The notes under the pieces: model-generated
What the model was told of the DNA's origin: nothing
Seen by the model: the letters and a program-made list of their open reading frames with translations, nothing else
Database searches by the model: none
Program-made: the position numbers and the translations under genes
Shown: piece by piece, positions 1 to 7,457 of the stretch
How the letters are laid out: every line of letters begins with the position of its first letter
Position numbering within the stretch: position 1 is the first letter of the stretch
IMG/VR virus record: IMGVR_UViG_3300017987_000419
Location: 1 to 21,123 of that record
Reading direction: 5' to 3' (one strand)
DNA from: a virus
Length of the DNA: 21,123 nucleotides

Positions 1-916
1 ATTCACCAGCGTTAGCATCTAAAGCGTCAGCATAAATTATAACAAAATTCTGATTTTCAAGCACCGTACAACTATTAACTGTAACAGTCCCTTGCGTGTG
101 GAATGAAGTCGGACCAGTGATAAGAGTTCCATCACTATCATATATAGAAAAATAACTTTCAGTTGAGATACTGTCATAATAAGCAACAACAAAATTATCA
201 TCTGAAAAAACACCACATGACGCTCCAGTGATCGAATTACCTGTGAATTCAGAAATTGCTTTTTTTGTACTCATCGAATCAACAAAAGACGGATTGGCAT
301 GTAATTGAATATCCGGGGCAAATCCTATCCTTGCAACAAGCTTTTTAAAATTTCCTGTCATAGAAAAGCCTTCCTCTACATACGTCTGGGAGGCATTAAC
401 ATCATTGATAACAACCGCCTGGTGTGTGACATCACACTGAGAACCGGCGTGGCCTATTGTAAGATAAGGCAGTGATTCCGTACCATTGCCAGTAGTATCA
501 TTTCCTGTCTTTGCAACAAAGATTGAATTCGCATCGGACGGGGTATAATCCAGCACCCTTTTTGTGTATTTGGCATTAGAAAACTTCCCATAAAACCCTG
601 CAAAATTACTATTATCAATAGTGTCTAACTCTTCATTATATTCTTCATTAAAAAGAGCAACTACTTTTGTTTTTGTGCTTGTGCACGCATTCGCAGAGGC
701 GAGTAATGTTTTTTTCGGTAGTGCCTGCGTTCCTGGGTTGGTATCACTACCCAATGAATCATTAACAAATATTGAATTATCATCTGTATACGTATAATCG
801 ACTAAATCAATCACTATCCATTCTTCAGGGCCTATAACATTTTTTTCGAATGCAAATTTATTATTCTGTGGATCATAATCGAATTTCATGTATATGTCAT
901 TATAAAAGTCATGCAT
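1..916 (-). CDS. Large fibre-like / distal tail protein, partial (C-terminus beyond window edge)
   Basis: The frame is open from an ATG at 916 to the window edge with no stop: 305 codons are visible. The ATG overlaps the tape-measure stop as TAATG, so translation is probably coupled. Two related segments are visible, DYTYTDDNSIFVNDSLGSD near residue 40 and DYTPSDANSIFVAKTGND near residue 123. Each is followed by a G-T...LP..T motif of the kind that opens DUF1565-type right-handed beta-helix proteins. From about residue 236 the pattern changes to shorter repeats (NFVVAYYD...SIYDSDGTLI, then NFVIIYAD), which look like beta-propeller blades. Position after the tape measure suggests a distal tail, baseplate or receptor-binding protein. 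The frame and the repeats are seen; the role is inferred from position. Confidence 0.8.
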   Translation of the reverse strand, partial: MHDFYNDIYMKFDYDPQNNKFAFEKNVIGPEEWIVIDLVDYTYTDDNSIFVNDSLGSDTNPGTQALPKKTLLASANACTSTKTKVVALFNEEYNEELDTIDNSNFAGFYGKFSNAKYTKRVLDYTPSDANSIFVAKTGNDTTGNGTESLPYLTIGHAGSQCDVTHQAVVINDVNASQTYVEEGFSMTGNFKKLVARIGFAPDIQLHANPSFVDSMSTKKAISEFTGNSITGASCGVFSDDNFVVAYYDSISTESYFSIYDSDGTLITGPTSFHTQGTVTVNSCTVLENQNFVIIYADALDANAGE

Positions 917-2907
917 TAGTAAACACCCTCTTCACCATAATTATTAACACCCATTGACCTGGCTTTCTCAGTTCTTGGTTCCTCTATTCCTTCAGCTAAT
1001 ACTTTAGAGTCAAGCAGCACTTGAACAATACGCGGGCTTTCATCCCCGCCCTCTGGACCTGATAAAGTAATTTCTGATTTCTTTAAATTCTCGGTTATCG
1101 GTTTTGTGAGAACTGTTTCACCTGCATGCAACATGCCTAGCTTATTCTCTGGTAAATCAAAGACGCCTTTGGCAAACATCGACGGTTCGGGCGTTTGTGA
1201 AATTTGCTGTACAACGGCCATACCAGCGGCAATTGTTAATCCCATAAAAATTAGTCCAAGAATAGGCCCGACGATCGGAATCGAACTCATGGCGGCAAGG
1301 GCCGAGACACCAGCGGCAAGGGCTGAAATAATCGCGCTTGCTATTCTTAATTTCTTTTCACGCTTTGCCTCGCGTCTTTTGATTAGCTTCTGATGTAATT
1401 CAAATAATTTATCTTGCTCAGTAAGTGCCTTCCTTTTTTCATCCTCATCCTTGACAGTAGCCTCAATCAATGCCTTTCTAAATTTATAACCGTTTTCAAG
1501 GTTAGCCATTGCCCTTTGTTGCTCTGCATCCCAGATGTCCCCAAGCTGACCGGATAAACTACTTGCCATTGAAATTAAAGAGCTTGAATAATTAGCAAAT
1601 TTATCAAGTCTTTCCTGGAATGGGTCAACGCCTTTTTTTCCCTTATCTTCTTTTTCCCCTTTTCTTCCGGCTGTAGGATCAAGGGTCTTTGTTGCATCTG
1701 CCAATAATTTAGCCTGTTCCATTATTGCCACTCTTTGAGCATTTTCAAGCCCGACCAATTCCCGTCCTGACTTTACAAGATTATTTTTAATTTGTAATAA
1801 TTGTTTTTCTGACTCTATCAATTCCTTTTTGGATTTAACGTTTTCGTCTTCAGCTTCTTTAATCGTTTTTTCTAACTGTAATTGTTTTTCACCTGTAGCA
1901 GTTAATAATTTTCTTTTATTATTTAAAATTACTAATGAATTACCTGCCACTGTTATTTTGTTAATTAACCATGATATACCGGTAACAAGTCCAGCTATAG
2001 CAGAACCAATAATAGAAACAATATTTCCGACCTTGCCAAGAACTTTACCTAAAACACCACCCGATTTTGTAAGCAAACCAAAAGATTTAATTAGATCCTT
2101 TATACCCGGACCCATCTTTTTACCCATATCAATTAAAACTAAAGTAAAGTTGTCTTTAAGAGTTGAAAACATACCTGACATGGTGCGGGATTGTTTTTCA
2201 AGCATGCCCGCAAATTTGCCGGTTCCAGTGGTAAGATTTTTGAGTGCCATATCAACATCAGCAAAACCTACTTTGCCCTGACTTACCATCTTAACAATAG
2301 CAGTTGTAGTCACCCCAAATTTATCGGCAAGCGCCTGGATAATTGGCACCCCAGCTTCAGCAAATTGACGAATCTCTTCCATACTTGCTTTGCCAATAGT
2401 TTTAACTTTACCGTAAGCAAGGCCTAACCGGGAAAGTATTTCTTGATTACCCTGGGCTGCGTTTCCAAGATTACGCATAGTTTCAACAATCTTTTCTTGT
2501 TCAACCCCGAACGCTAAAAGTTGCTTTGACGTCTCAACCAATCCCGGTAGTTGGAAAGGTGTTTCCGCAGAGAAATCTTTTATTTCTTTTAATAGGTTTT
2601 TTGCATTTTTTGCACTCCCCAACATAGTGGAAAATGCAACCTCAAATTGCTCCATTTGTGCGGCTGCTTTAAATGCCTTTTTGCCAATATCGATAAAGAA
2701 CCGAACAATTCCAAGAGCAAGAAAGGCTTTTAATGCTTTTCCAAGCATACCAACGCCACCGGCCATTTTTTTCATGCCCTTTGAGCCTTTGTCACCGGCC
2801 TCTTGGGCAGCCTCTCCGGTATCCTCTAAAGCAGCCGCGCTTTTCTTTGTGGCTGCTATTAGTTGACCATTCTCTAATATTATCTCTAGTTCTATTCGCT
2901 CAGCCAT
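916..2907 (-). CDS. Tail tape measure protein
   Basis: The 663-residue product is the longest complete gene here. It should set tail length and pass into the host envelope on infection. The N-terminal third (about 60-270) resembles the tape-measure domain of siphoviruses, with F-x-TMLG-S near 92-98, then a phrase P-x-Q-L-P-G-L and a helix rich in G, A and Q. Hydrophobic stretches lie near 293-320 and 521-568 (alanine/glycine/isoleucine-rich), typical of tape measures. A charged, coiled-coil-like middle (340-510) separates them. The C-terminus has HAGETVLTKP, like the tail ends of many tape measures. The start overlaps the upstream T frame by 8 bases. By the usual rule of about 0.15 nm per residue, the tail would be near 100 nm. 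Confidence rests on length, composition and position after the chaperones. Confidence 0.93.
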   Translation of the reverse strand: MAERIELEIILENGQLIAATKKSAAALEDTGEAAQEAGDKGSKGMKKMAGGVGMLGKALKAFLALGIVRFFIDIGKKAFKAAAQMEQFEVAFSTMLGSAKNAKNLLKEIKDFSAETPFQLPGLVETSKQLLAFGVEQEKIVETMRNLGNAAQGNQEILSRLGLAYGKVKTIGKASMEEIRQFAEAGVPIIQALADKFGVTTTAIVKMVSQGKVGFADVDMALKNLTTGTGKFAGMLEKQSRTMSGMFSTLKDNFTLVLIDMGKKMGPGIKDLIKSFGLLTKSGGVLGKVLGKVGNIVSIIGSAIAGLVTGISWLINKITVAGNSLVILNNKRKLLTATGEKQLQLEKTIKEAEDENVKSKKELIESEKQLLQIKNNLVKSGRELVGLENAQRVAIMEQAKLLADATKTLDPTAGRKGEKEDKGKKGVDPFQERLDKFANYSSSLISMASSLSGQLGDIWDAEQQRAMANLENGYKFRKALIEATVKDEDEKRKALTEQDKLFELHQKLIKRREAKREKKLRIASAIISALAAGVSALAAMSSIPIVGPILGLIFMGLTIAAGMAVVQQISQTPEPSMFAKGVFDLPENKLGMLHAGETVLTKPITENLKKSEITLSGPEGGDESPRIVQVLLDSKVLAEGIEEPRTEKARSMGVNNYGEEGVY

Positions 2908-3627
2908 TGCCCTGTGCCTTCAATTGCTTGCCTATTATTTCATTCTTTATTTGCTCGTCAAAACCAATATCATGATTCTTCTTTTTGTTGAAATCTTGTA
3001 GCATCCTTTCATCTCTTTGATTGATCTTTTCATTTAAGTAATCTTTATAAATATCAGTATCTAAGTCTTTTGTTGGCTCTATCCCATGAACTCTATATAA
3101 TAAAATATTATCATTCATTATTTTCTCGTATTCTCTTTTCTCTTCCTCAATCAAATATAAAACCGCTTTTCTTATCTCAGTACTATAAATATCTTTTTTA
3201 TTCCACCCCTTTGTCTGTAATATCATAATCTGATTATCAATTATATCATCCAATTTTAATATATACTCGTCAAAACTTATACCGCTTTCAAGTTTCCCTG
3301 CTCCCTATCCTCTTCTAATTCATTCACAGGATTTAAAACTCTATCATTAAAAAAATTGGTTACTACTTTATATTCGTTAACCCTGACTTCTTTAATCATT
3401 TTTCTTAATGACCGGAATGGCTTTTTGAAAGGCCAAAATCCTTTTTTTGGAATGCATTTCCATATACACCTGAAAACAAAATAATCAAAGTTGTATCTTT
3501 GCCCTTTCGCCTGCAGTTTTCTATCAACTTCTATGAGCCTGTTATACACGCCCATGAATTTCATGTAATGCACATACCTGAAAATAATTTCAACTTCTTT
3601 TCCCCCGATTACCATTGTGTCTTTCAT
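2900..3627 (-). CDS. Tail assembly chaperone G-T fusion made by -1 frameshift
   Basis: The reading frame at 2900-3253 has no ATG start and no ribosome binding site. Its first possible initiator is a TTG, but the frame is open further upstream, back across the end of the 116-residue G-like gene. At 3292-3298 the zero frame reads CAG GGA AAC, a canonical G_GGA_AAC heptamer. A -1 slip after AAC (codon 112) continues as L-E-S-G-I-S-F-D-E-Y, giving 112 + 130 = 242 residues. In lambda-like siphoviruses the G and G-T proteins chaperone the tape measure and recruit tube subunits, and this order (tube, G/GT, tape measure) is the usual one. The T part is charged and helical. The site and open frame are seen; frameshifting itself is inferred from the conserved phage mechanism. 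Confidence 0.82.
3277..3627 (-). CDS. Tail assembly chaperone, G-like (unshifted product)
   Basis: This is the 116-residue product when no frameshift occurs. It opens with MKDTMVIGGKEVEIIFRY, the short beta-hairpin start common in tail assembly chaperones, followed by a mostly helical, basic middle and the terminal phrase NELEEDREQGNLKAV. The ATG at 3627 is preceded by GAGGTAG within the 2 bases after and around the upstream stop, a fair ribosome binding site. The gene sits between the tail tube region and the tape measure, as expected. The zero-frame stop TAA is only five codons after the slippery AAC codon. Family identity is by position and pattern, since these proteins diverge quickly. 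Confidence 0.75.
   Translation of the reverse strand: MKDTMVIGGKEVEIIFRYVHYMKFMGVYNRLIEVDRKLQAKGQRYNFDYFVFRCIWKCIPKKGFWPFKKPFRSLRKMIKEVRVNEYKVVTNFFNDRVLNPVNELEEDREQGNLKAV
3292..3298 (-). promoter_or_regulatory. -1 programmed frameshift slippery heptamer G_GGA_AAC
   Basis: On the minus strand the heptamer GGGAAAC sits in phase with the G frame (CAG GGA AAC), matching X_XXY_YYZ. The -1 frame is open through it and on to the T frame stop at 2900, and the zero frame stops 18 bases later. I did not find an obvious strong stimulatory hairpin immediately downstream. The same type of heptamer is used in phage tail G/GT genes. Confidence 0.85.
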
Positions 3628-3628
3628 A

Positions 3629-3892
3629 CTACCTCGTTATAAAATAAAATTCATTGCAAATCATACAAACCGCCACATATTTAAAAATCAAAAACTTCTC
3701 CCCCTCATGACAGGCCGGGCAATACCTGAGCTTAAAAGCGTTAAACAATGGCTCTGTAATTTCCAACGGCCGCCCGGCTCGCTTAACCATTGAAGAACCC
3801 TTGATAAGCCGCGGGATAATTTGCTTTCCCGCGGCCATGTGTTTTAAGCTTCTTTCTTCCTCAGTTATTAACGCTCTTATCTCATCCATCAT
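3629..3892 (-). CDS. Small zinc-ribbon protein between tail tube and chaperone genes
   Basis: The 87-residue product starts at an ATG that overlaps the tube-gene stop as ATGA. Near the C-terminus are two cysteine pairs, YCPAC and VCMIC, about 17 residues apart, forming a probable four-cysteine zinc ribbon. The N-terminal half is basic and helical, with RSLKHMAAGKQIIPRLIKG. I do not recognise the family. It lies where many siphoviruses place nothing or a chaperone, so it might be an assembly factor or a small regulator carried in the late operon. Zinc binding is inferred from the cysteine spacing. Confidence 0.75.
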   Translation of the reverse strand: MMDEIRALITEEERSLKHMAAGKQIIPRLIKGSSMVKRAGRPLEITEPLFNAFKLRYCPACHEGEKFLIFKYVAVCMICNEFYFITR

Positions 3893-5027
3893 TCAGGTGT
3901 CGTATTGCTGAAAATTCCTATTCTATTTTCTGTACTATCGTACATAACCTGAACATTAACATTAAATTCACCATAATTTTTTTCGGGAAACGGAAAGCTC
4001 ATTCCCGCTGGCTTGACTCTATACAGCAACATATTGTAAAGAGTGCCCGCGTTAGTCTCCGAAAATATTGTCATTCCATACTCCTGAAAATCCATAGGTT
4101 GCTCGCCTATAATGGCGCTATAGCTACCACCATGCGGCTTTTGTACATAAAATTTCGCCGTATCATCGGTGGTCATGGCTATTGCTGATGAACTGCCGCC
4201 GGTAAGGGTAAGTCCAAAATTATCTACATCAACCGTTGCCCCCGAGGCCGGCACAGTAATCGGAGACGCCGTAATTTTGCCGTCATCATCCTCATACGCC
4301 TCATCTGTTCCCCTTGCGAAATTTGAACTGCTCATAGCATAAATGTCTACTGTTGCTGCCGCTGTAGCCTTAATTACATACCACCCTTCTTTCAGTTCAT
4401 CCTTTCCAGTGCTTGCCTTAACTGTAATGGTTGCTATCCCTTCAGCTGCATCAATTACAGACGTTCCATTTACGTTATCCTCATCTATAACATCCCCATC
4501 CGTGTCAGCTGCATATTCCGTAACATTACCAGCTACATTAGTAGCTATAATGTCACCTGTCATTTCTCTTGCTACTATTGATACCGTTGGCTCAAAAGAA
4601 CTTATCGCTGAATCCCAGACAAAAAGGTTTGACCCACCTTTAAGCTGAGCAAATTCTGCGGGCATTTCAATCATAACATCCCCGAGTACTCGGTAATATG
4701 CTTGACTGAGCCATGTAGTTCTACTAAAAACATTTATATTCGCTATTGGTCGTCAATCAATAACCGCTTTCGCTGCTTGTAGTCCCCTACAAGATTAGAC
4801 TATATCACCAACCTTTACAGGTTGCCCGGCGCTTCCACTACCGACTTGTAGTGTACTCCCTTTCGGGATAGTCGTTGCACCTTCCTCAATTGAGGCTTGG
4901 CTCAGGATTGTCTGGTCTAGAGTTCCCCTGAGTTCACCGGGTTTGCAACATGCGTTACCACATGAGGCGGCAATTTTTACCGTATATCATGTATCCCAAA
5001 AATGGATCGCTTTTGGCTTTCGCTCAT
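3889..5027 (-). CDS. Major tail (tube) protein, split gene interrupted by a group I intron
   Basis: Exon 1 is 4979-5027 and exon 2 is 3889-4730 (minus strand, join 5027-4979 then 4730-3889). Exon 1 opens with an ATG seven bases after a perfect AGGAGG (5035-5040) and encodes MSESQKRSIFGIHDIR plus one base. Removing 4731-4978 restores the frame: the split codon T|TT gives F17, then F-S-R-T-T-W-L and on to R-V-L-G-D-V-M. The joined protein is 296 residues. The spliced start (S-I-F-G-I-H, then S-R-T-T about three residues later, then V-L-G) fits the pattern I remember for siphovirus tail tube proteins. The C-terminus, with PFPEKNYGEFNVNV, is also tube-like. The ATG at 4674 lies inside exon 2 (residue 36) and is not the true start. 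It lies between the tail terminator and chaperone genes, as expected of a tube gene. Confidence 0.88.
4731..4978 (-). ncRNA. Group I self-splicing intron (IA-like, no ORF)
   Basis: Read on the minus strand, the conserved core is plain. P4 is CTCAGG (4927-4932) with CCTGAG (4901-4906), the latter inside the Q-type phrase AATCCTGAGCCAAG. P7 is GACTAT (4868-4873, in R-type GTGCAACGACTAT) with ATAGTC (4798-4803, in S-type GATATAGTC). P3 is CCCGG (4937-4941) with CCGGG (4825-4829). P6 is CCTC-AATT-GAGG. P7.1 is CCC-GAAA-GGG, P7.2 is CACTAC/GTAGTG, P8 is CAACC/GGTTG and P9 is CTTGTAG (4787-4793) with CTACAAG (4776-4782). P1 pairs exon CGGU (4979-4982) with intron GCCG (4968-4971), placing the required U.G at the 5' splice site. 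The intron ends in G (4731). Extra P7.1/P7.2 stems point to subgroup IA. At 248 nt it is small and encodes no endonuclease. Confidence 0.93.
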
Positions 5028-5040
5028 TTACTTGCCTCCT

Positions 5041-5511
5041 TTAACAAAAAAATACATCCTTATAAACCTCAAAAAATATCACCGCTCGCCCGATCCAGAA
5101 TTCACCATTCGGATGCTTTGAAATATCCGTCGCGAAATCTGGCCTAAAGGGGTATTTATTAACGACCTCCCCGAAGGTCAAATCTTGATAAATCGCTGCT
5201 TTTATATCATCGTAAATATCAAAGAGTCCTTTAAATGATCCCTTTCCCTCTTTGACCTTTACTTTCTCTTTGTGCCAGTTTGAAAACATTATTATTACAG
5301 GGTAAATTCTGCGCTCTGCCTGATGTTCTGATAAAGTCCCGGCCCTTTCAACTCTGAAATCAGTTAAATCAAAATTAACATACGGAAAATTTGCCTTATC
5401 TTCAAGTGACAATTCATCCTCATACTCAGTCCAGGATTTAATATAGTTTAATGTACTATAATTCTGCAATTGTTCACTTATTGCCTGTATTATGTCATTG
5501 GCTTCACTCAT
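5041..5511 (-). CDS. Tail terminator / tail completion-like protein
   Basis: The 156-residue product starts at an ATG overlapping the upstream stop as ATGA. The pattern fits minor tail or tail-terminator proteins: an N-terminal helix (NDIIQAISEQLQNY), then F-P-Y-V-N-F-D-L, then a beta strand RRIYPVIIMFSNW, then a helix FDIYDDIKAAIYQD, and a final strand IGRAVIFFEVYKDVFF. Lying between a gpG/gp10-like protein and the tail tube gene is the expected place for a protein capping the tail tube at the head end. It is 13 bases upstream of the intron-bearing gene, whose ribosome binding site lies in the gap. The exact family is not certain. Confidence 0.72.
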   Translation of the reverse strand: MSEANDIIQAISEQLQNYSTLNYIKSWTEYEDELSLEDKANFPYVNFDLTDFRVERAGTLSEHQAERRIYPVIIMFSNWHKEKVKVKEGKGSFKGLFDIYDDIKAAIYQDLTFGEVVNKYPFRPDFATDISKHPNGEFWIGRAVIFFEVYKDVFFC

Positions 5512-6020
5512 GATTTCATTTCATCCGCTATATATTTTTCAACAAATTCTTTTATCTTTTTATTTAAAAACTCTTTAGCATATTCAAAAATAGGCCGCTT
5601 TCGATTAAAGTATTTAGCATATTCTCTTACTCGCACATTTCTTGATTTTGCCGTTCCTCTTTGCATGCCTGAGACAGCCGGATTAAGTTGATATAACATG
5701 CTTTTTTTCTTGTATTTAGTAATAGCTTTAGTTGATACGGCTGTTCTTAAAGCACCTGTCATAATACCGATTGTTACCGGGTATCCTTTTTTTGCTTTCC
5801 ATGCTCTGTATTTGGTAGTCAATTTTGCCCACCCTGCTGGGTTGGCTTCACTAAATACGTGCCGCATAGTGTCCTTAATCCAGGGCGTGATAACCGAAAA
5901 AACGTCTTTCATATCAGAGGCGTCACGCGCACCTTTTTCTAATCGTGCGATTATATATTCAAATGTGGCCTTACCCCCGGGCTTTTTAGCCTGTATTTTT
6001 ATAACATTTTCAACTGCCAT
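5508..6020 (-). CDS. Virion morphogenesis (Mu gpG / HK97 gp10-like) neck protein
   Basis: The frame is open from 6110, but the likely start is the ATG at 6020, which follows AAGGAGAG by about ten bases and gives a 170-residue protein (MAVENVIKIQ...). The phrase AGWAKLTTKYRAWKAKKGYP, followed by MTGALRTAVS, is the hallmark W-x-x-L-x-x-x-T...K...TG-x-L-R-x-S pattern of phage virion morphogenesis and HK97-gp10 proteins, which complete the head-tail junction. The C-terminus is a long basic helix (FNRKRPIFEYAKEFLNKKIK). It overlaps the connector gene by 11 bases, and its stop shares ATGA with the next start. Confidence 0.82.
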   Translation of the reverse strand: MAVENVIKIQAKKPGGKATFEYIIARLEKGARDASDMKDVFSVITPWIKDTMRHVFSEANPAGWAKLTTKYRAWKAKKGYPVTIGIMTGALRTAVSTKAITKYKKKSMLYQLNPAVSGMQRGTAKSRNVRVREYAKYFNRKRPIFEYAKEFLNKKIKEFVEKYIADEMKS

Positions 6021-6477
6021 GAATAGAGACTCTCCTTTGCAATCTCGCACCTTGCTGAAAATCATAACCACCCTCGGCCAGACTCCACTTTGCTTTCTCA
6101 ATATAATCATTTGCGGCCATTTCTTTGCCTATGGTGCCAAGAGTGGAAAAAGTAACGTCTCCCTGCGTCCGGGATTCCCTTGCCGCTCTTCTTCGGTATT
6201 TATCGCGCCTACCGTGTAATAAATAAAACTCTGCTATCGAAAAATATACTTCCGCCCGATAAACATATAATTCAGTTGTACTTAATCCCGTTTTGTCCAG
6301 TGCTTCCAGTGCATCATAGGTGTCTTCACCTATTACCGGTTCCATGCGCTCTAATTTGGCTATATCAATTGCATATTCAAGGTCTTCTTGAAATTTAGAT
6401 TCATTGTCATAGCCATACGTCTGAAACGCCTCTAGTTCCTTTTTCATGTCTTCTATCTCATACGTTTCACTGAGCAT
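6010..6477 (-). CDS. Head-tail connector (adaptor)-like protein
   Basis: The 155-residue product is predicted to be almost wholly helical, as in gp6/gp15-type adaptors that sit under the portal. An acidic N-terminus (EIEDMKKELEAFQ) is followed by helices with A-x-x-Y-x-x-A-E-F-Y-L-L-H-G-R-R and the basic RDKYRRRAARES. Start ATG overlaps the minor head protein stop as TAATG. The neighbours on both sides (minor head protein, gpG-like protein) support a connector role; no family signature is strong enough to be sure. Confidence 0.6.
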   Translation of the reverse strand: MLSETYEIEDMKKELEAFQTYGYDNESKFQEDLEYAIDIAKLERMEPVIGEDTYDALEALDKTGLSTTELYVYRAEVYFSIAEFYLLHGRRDKYRRRAARESRTQGDVTFSTLGTIGKEMAANDYIEKAKWSLAEGGYDFQQGARLQRRVSIHGS

Positions 6478-7457
6478 TACACAGCCTCCTTTTCAGCAAG
6501 AAATAATAATGTTTCAATTCTGTTATAATCGGTTTTGGACAATGGCCGAATGCTATGTTTGCAATTTGGCCCGAATGCACCTCTTGCCCGTGCCTCACTA
6601 ATAGTGAGTATTCTAAAAATAGCTGCTGCCCCTGGATCATGGGCAATTAAGCTTTTACCTTTAAATCTTTTTGAGAGTATTTCCGCGCACACTTGACGAC
6701 GTATGCTGGTTTTATACGGTGTTTTATCCCGCCTAAAATACTCACTCACTCGCCTTTGTTTTATTATTTCCTGCATTTCCACGCCATTTCTTTCTACATT
6801 AAGCGCGGTTGTCCTGGTTGCCATCTCTGAATAATCATCAAACCTGTGTTTGCTGCCATCTCTATAAATTATGAATTGGTCTTTATCAAGCATTTTCTCG
6901 AAATCTGGATTCGCTTTTAAAATATCTTTTTTTACTCTCTCCATGAAAGCAGCTTTATTTTTTTGAAATGCTTCGCCTGTTTTTACAAGTGCATCAAATC
7001 TGGCACTTTCTGAAATCAATTTAGTTTGATATTTTCTAATATTTGATAATATCAAATTATTAGTTCTTGATAAAGCACCCTCAATATTTTCTTTGAAAAG
7101 TTGTATTGAATTGTTTATTATAGTTTTTTTTGCCAGTGGATTAGTAATTTTAAGCTTTTTGAAAACTGCCTCCGAATAAACAAACCTCATGAATTTTCTG
7201 TATAGCTTTTCCATTGCAGCACTCACCCCGGTTGACGCTCCTGATATTCTAATTGATAGAGCCCTTGTCTCTTTTGACGAAAGTAAATTCTCTCCTTTGC
7301 GAAGTGCTTTTTTCATAAGCGTCTGATATTGCTCCGCTAGCGAGACAATATATTTAGCAATAAATAAATCGATCGCCCTTTGCGGATTTCCTTTCCGCGC
7401 CACTTCTTCGTAACGCTTCAGGTCTTTCTTGCTTATTTTGTCTTTAAATATCGGCAT
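6477..7457 (-). CDS. Minor head protein (minor capsid protein 2 / Mu gpF-related)
   Basis: The 326-residue product has a helical N-terminal two thirds with many lysines. It then has IYRDGSKHRFDDYSEMATRT, the Y-x-D-G-x-x...Y-x-x-M-x-x-RT motif of phage minor head proteins near residue 206-225. The final section ends FGPNCKHSIRPL, the usual P-N-C-x-H-x-x-x-P-L close of this family. The central C-x-x-C...W-x-G part typical of the family is not intact, so that region is divergent. These proteins usually bind the portal inside the head. Here the gene lies 7 kb from the portal gene, beyond the accessory block, which is unusual. It overlaps the upstream zinc-ribbon gene by 14 bases. Confidence 0.78.
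   Translation of the reverse strand: MPIFKDKISKKDLKRYEEVARKGNPQRAIDLFIAKYIVSLAEQYQTLMKKALRKGENLLSSKETRALSIRISGASTGVSAAMEKLYRKFMRFVYSEAVFKKLKITNPLAKKTIINNSIQLFKENIEGALSRTNNLILSNIRKYQTKLISESARFDALVKTGEAFQKNKAAFMERVKKDILKANPDFEKMLDKDQFIIYRDGSKHRFDDYSEMATRTTALNVERNGVEMQEIIKQRRVSEYFRRDKTPYKTSIRRQVCAEILSKRFKGKSLIAHDPGAAAIFRILTISEARARGAFGPNCKHSIRPLSKTDYNRIETLLFLAEKEAV

Noticed and set aside
2900-3253. Separate gene with TTG start
   Set aside because: No ribosome binding site, and the frame is open upstream to a perfect slippery heptamer, so it is more likely the T part of a frameshift product.
3889-4674. Independent tail gene starting at ATG 4674
   Set aside because: The frame is open upstream through S-R-T-T-W-L to the intron end, and the spliced first exon has a far better ribosome binding site. 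The 261-residue form would lack the conserved N-terminus.
4731-4978. Group II intron, riboswitch or insertion sequence in the gap
   Set aside because: No group II domain V or GUGYG start, no terminal inverted repeats or transposase. The P/Q/R/S elements and P1 U.G pair are diagnostic of group I.
4950-5147. Plus-strand frame across the intron 5' end
   Set aside because: It opposes the tube gene and intron and has no supporting context; the minus-strand RNA core is far stronger evidence.
5508-6110. 200-residue version of the neck protein from 6110
   Set aside because: The added N-terminus lies within the connector gene; the ATG at 6020 has AAGGAGAG before it and starts the family-like part.
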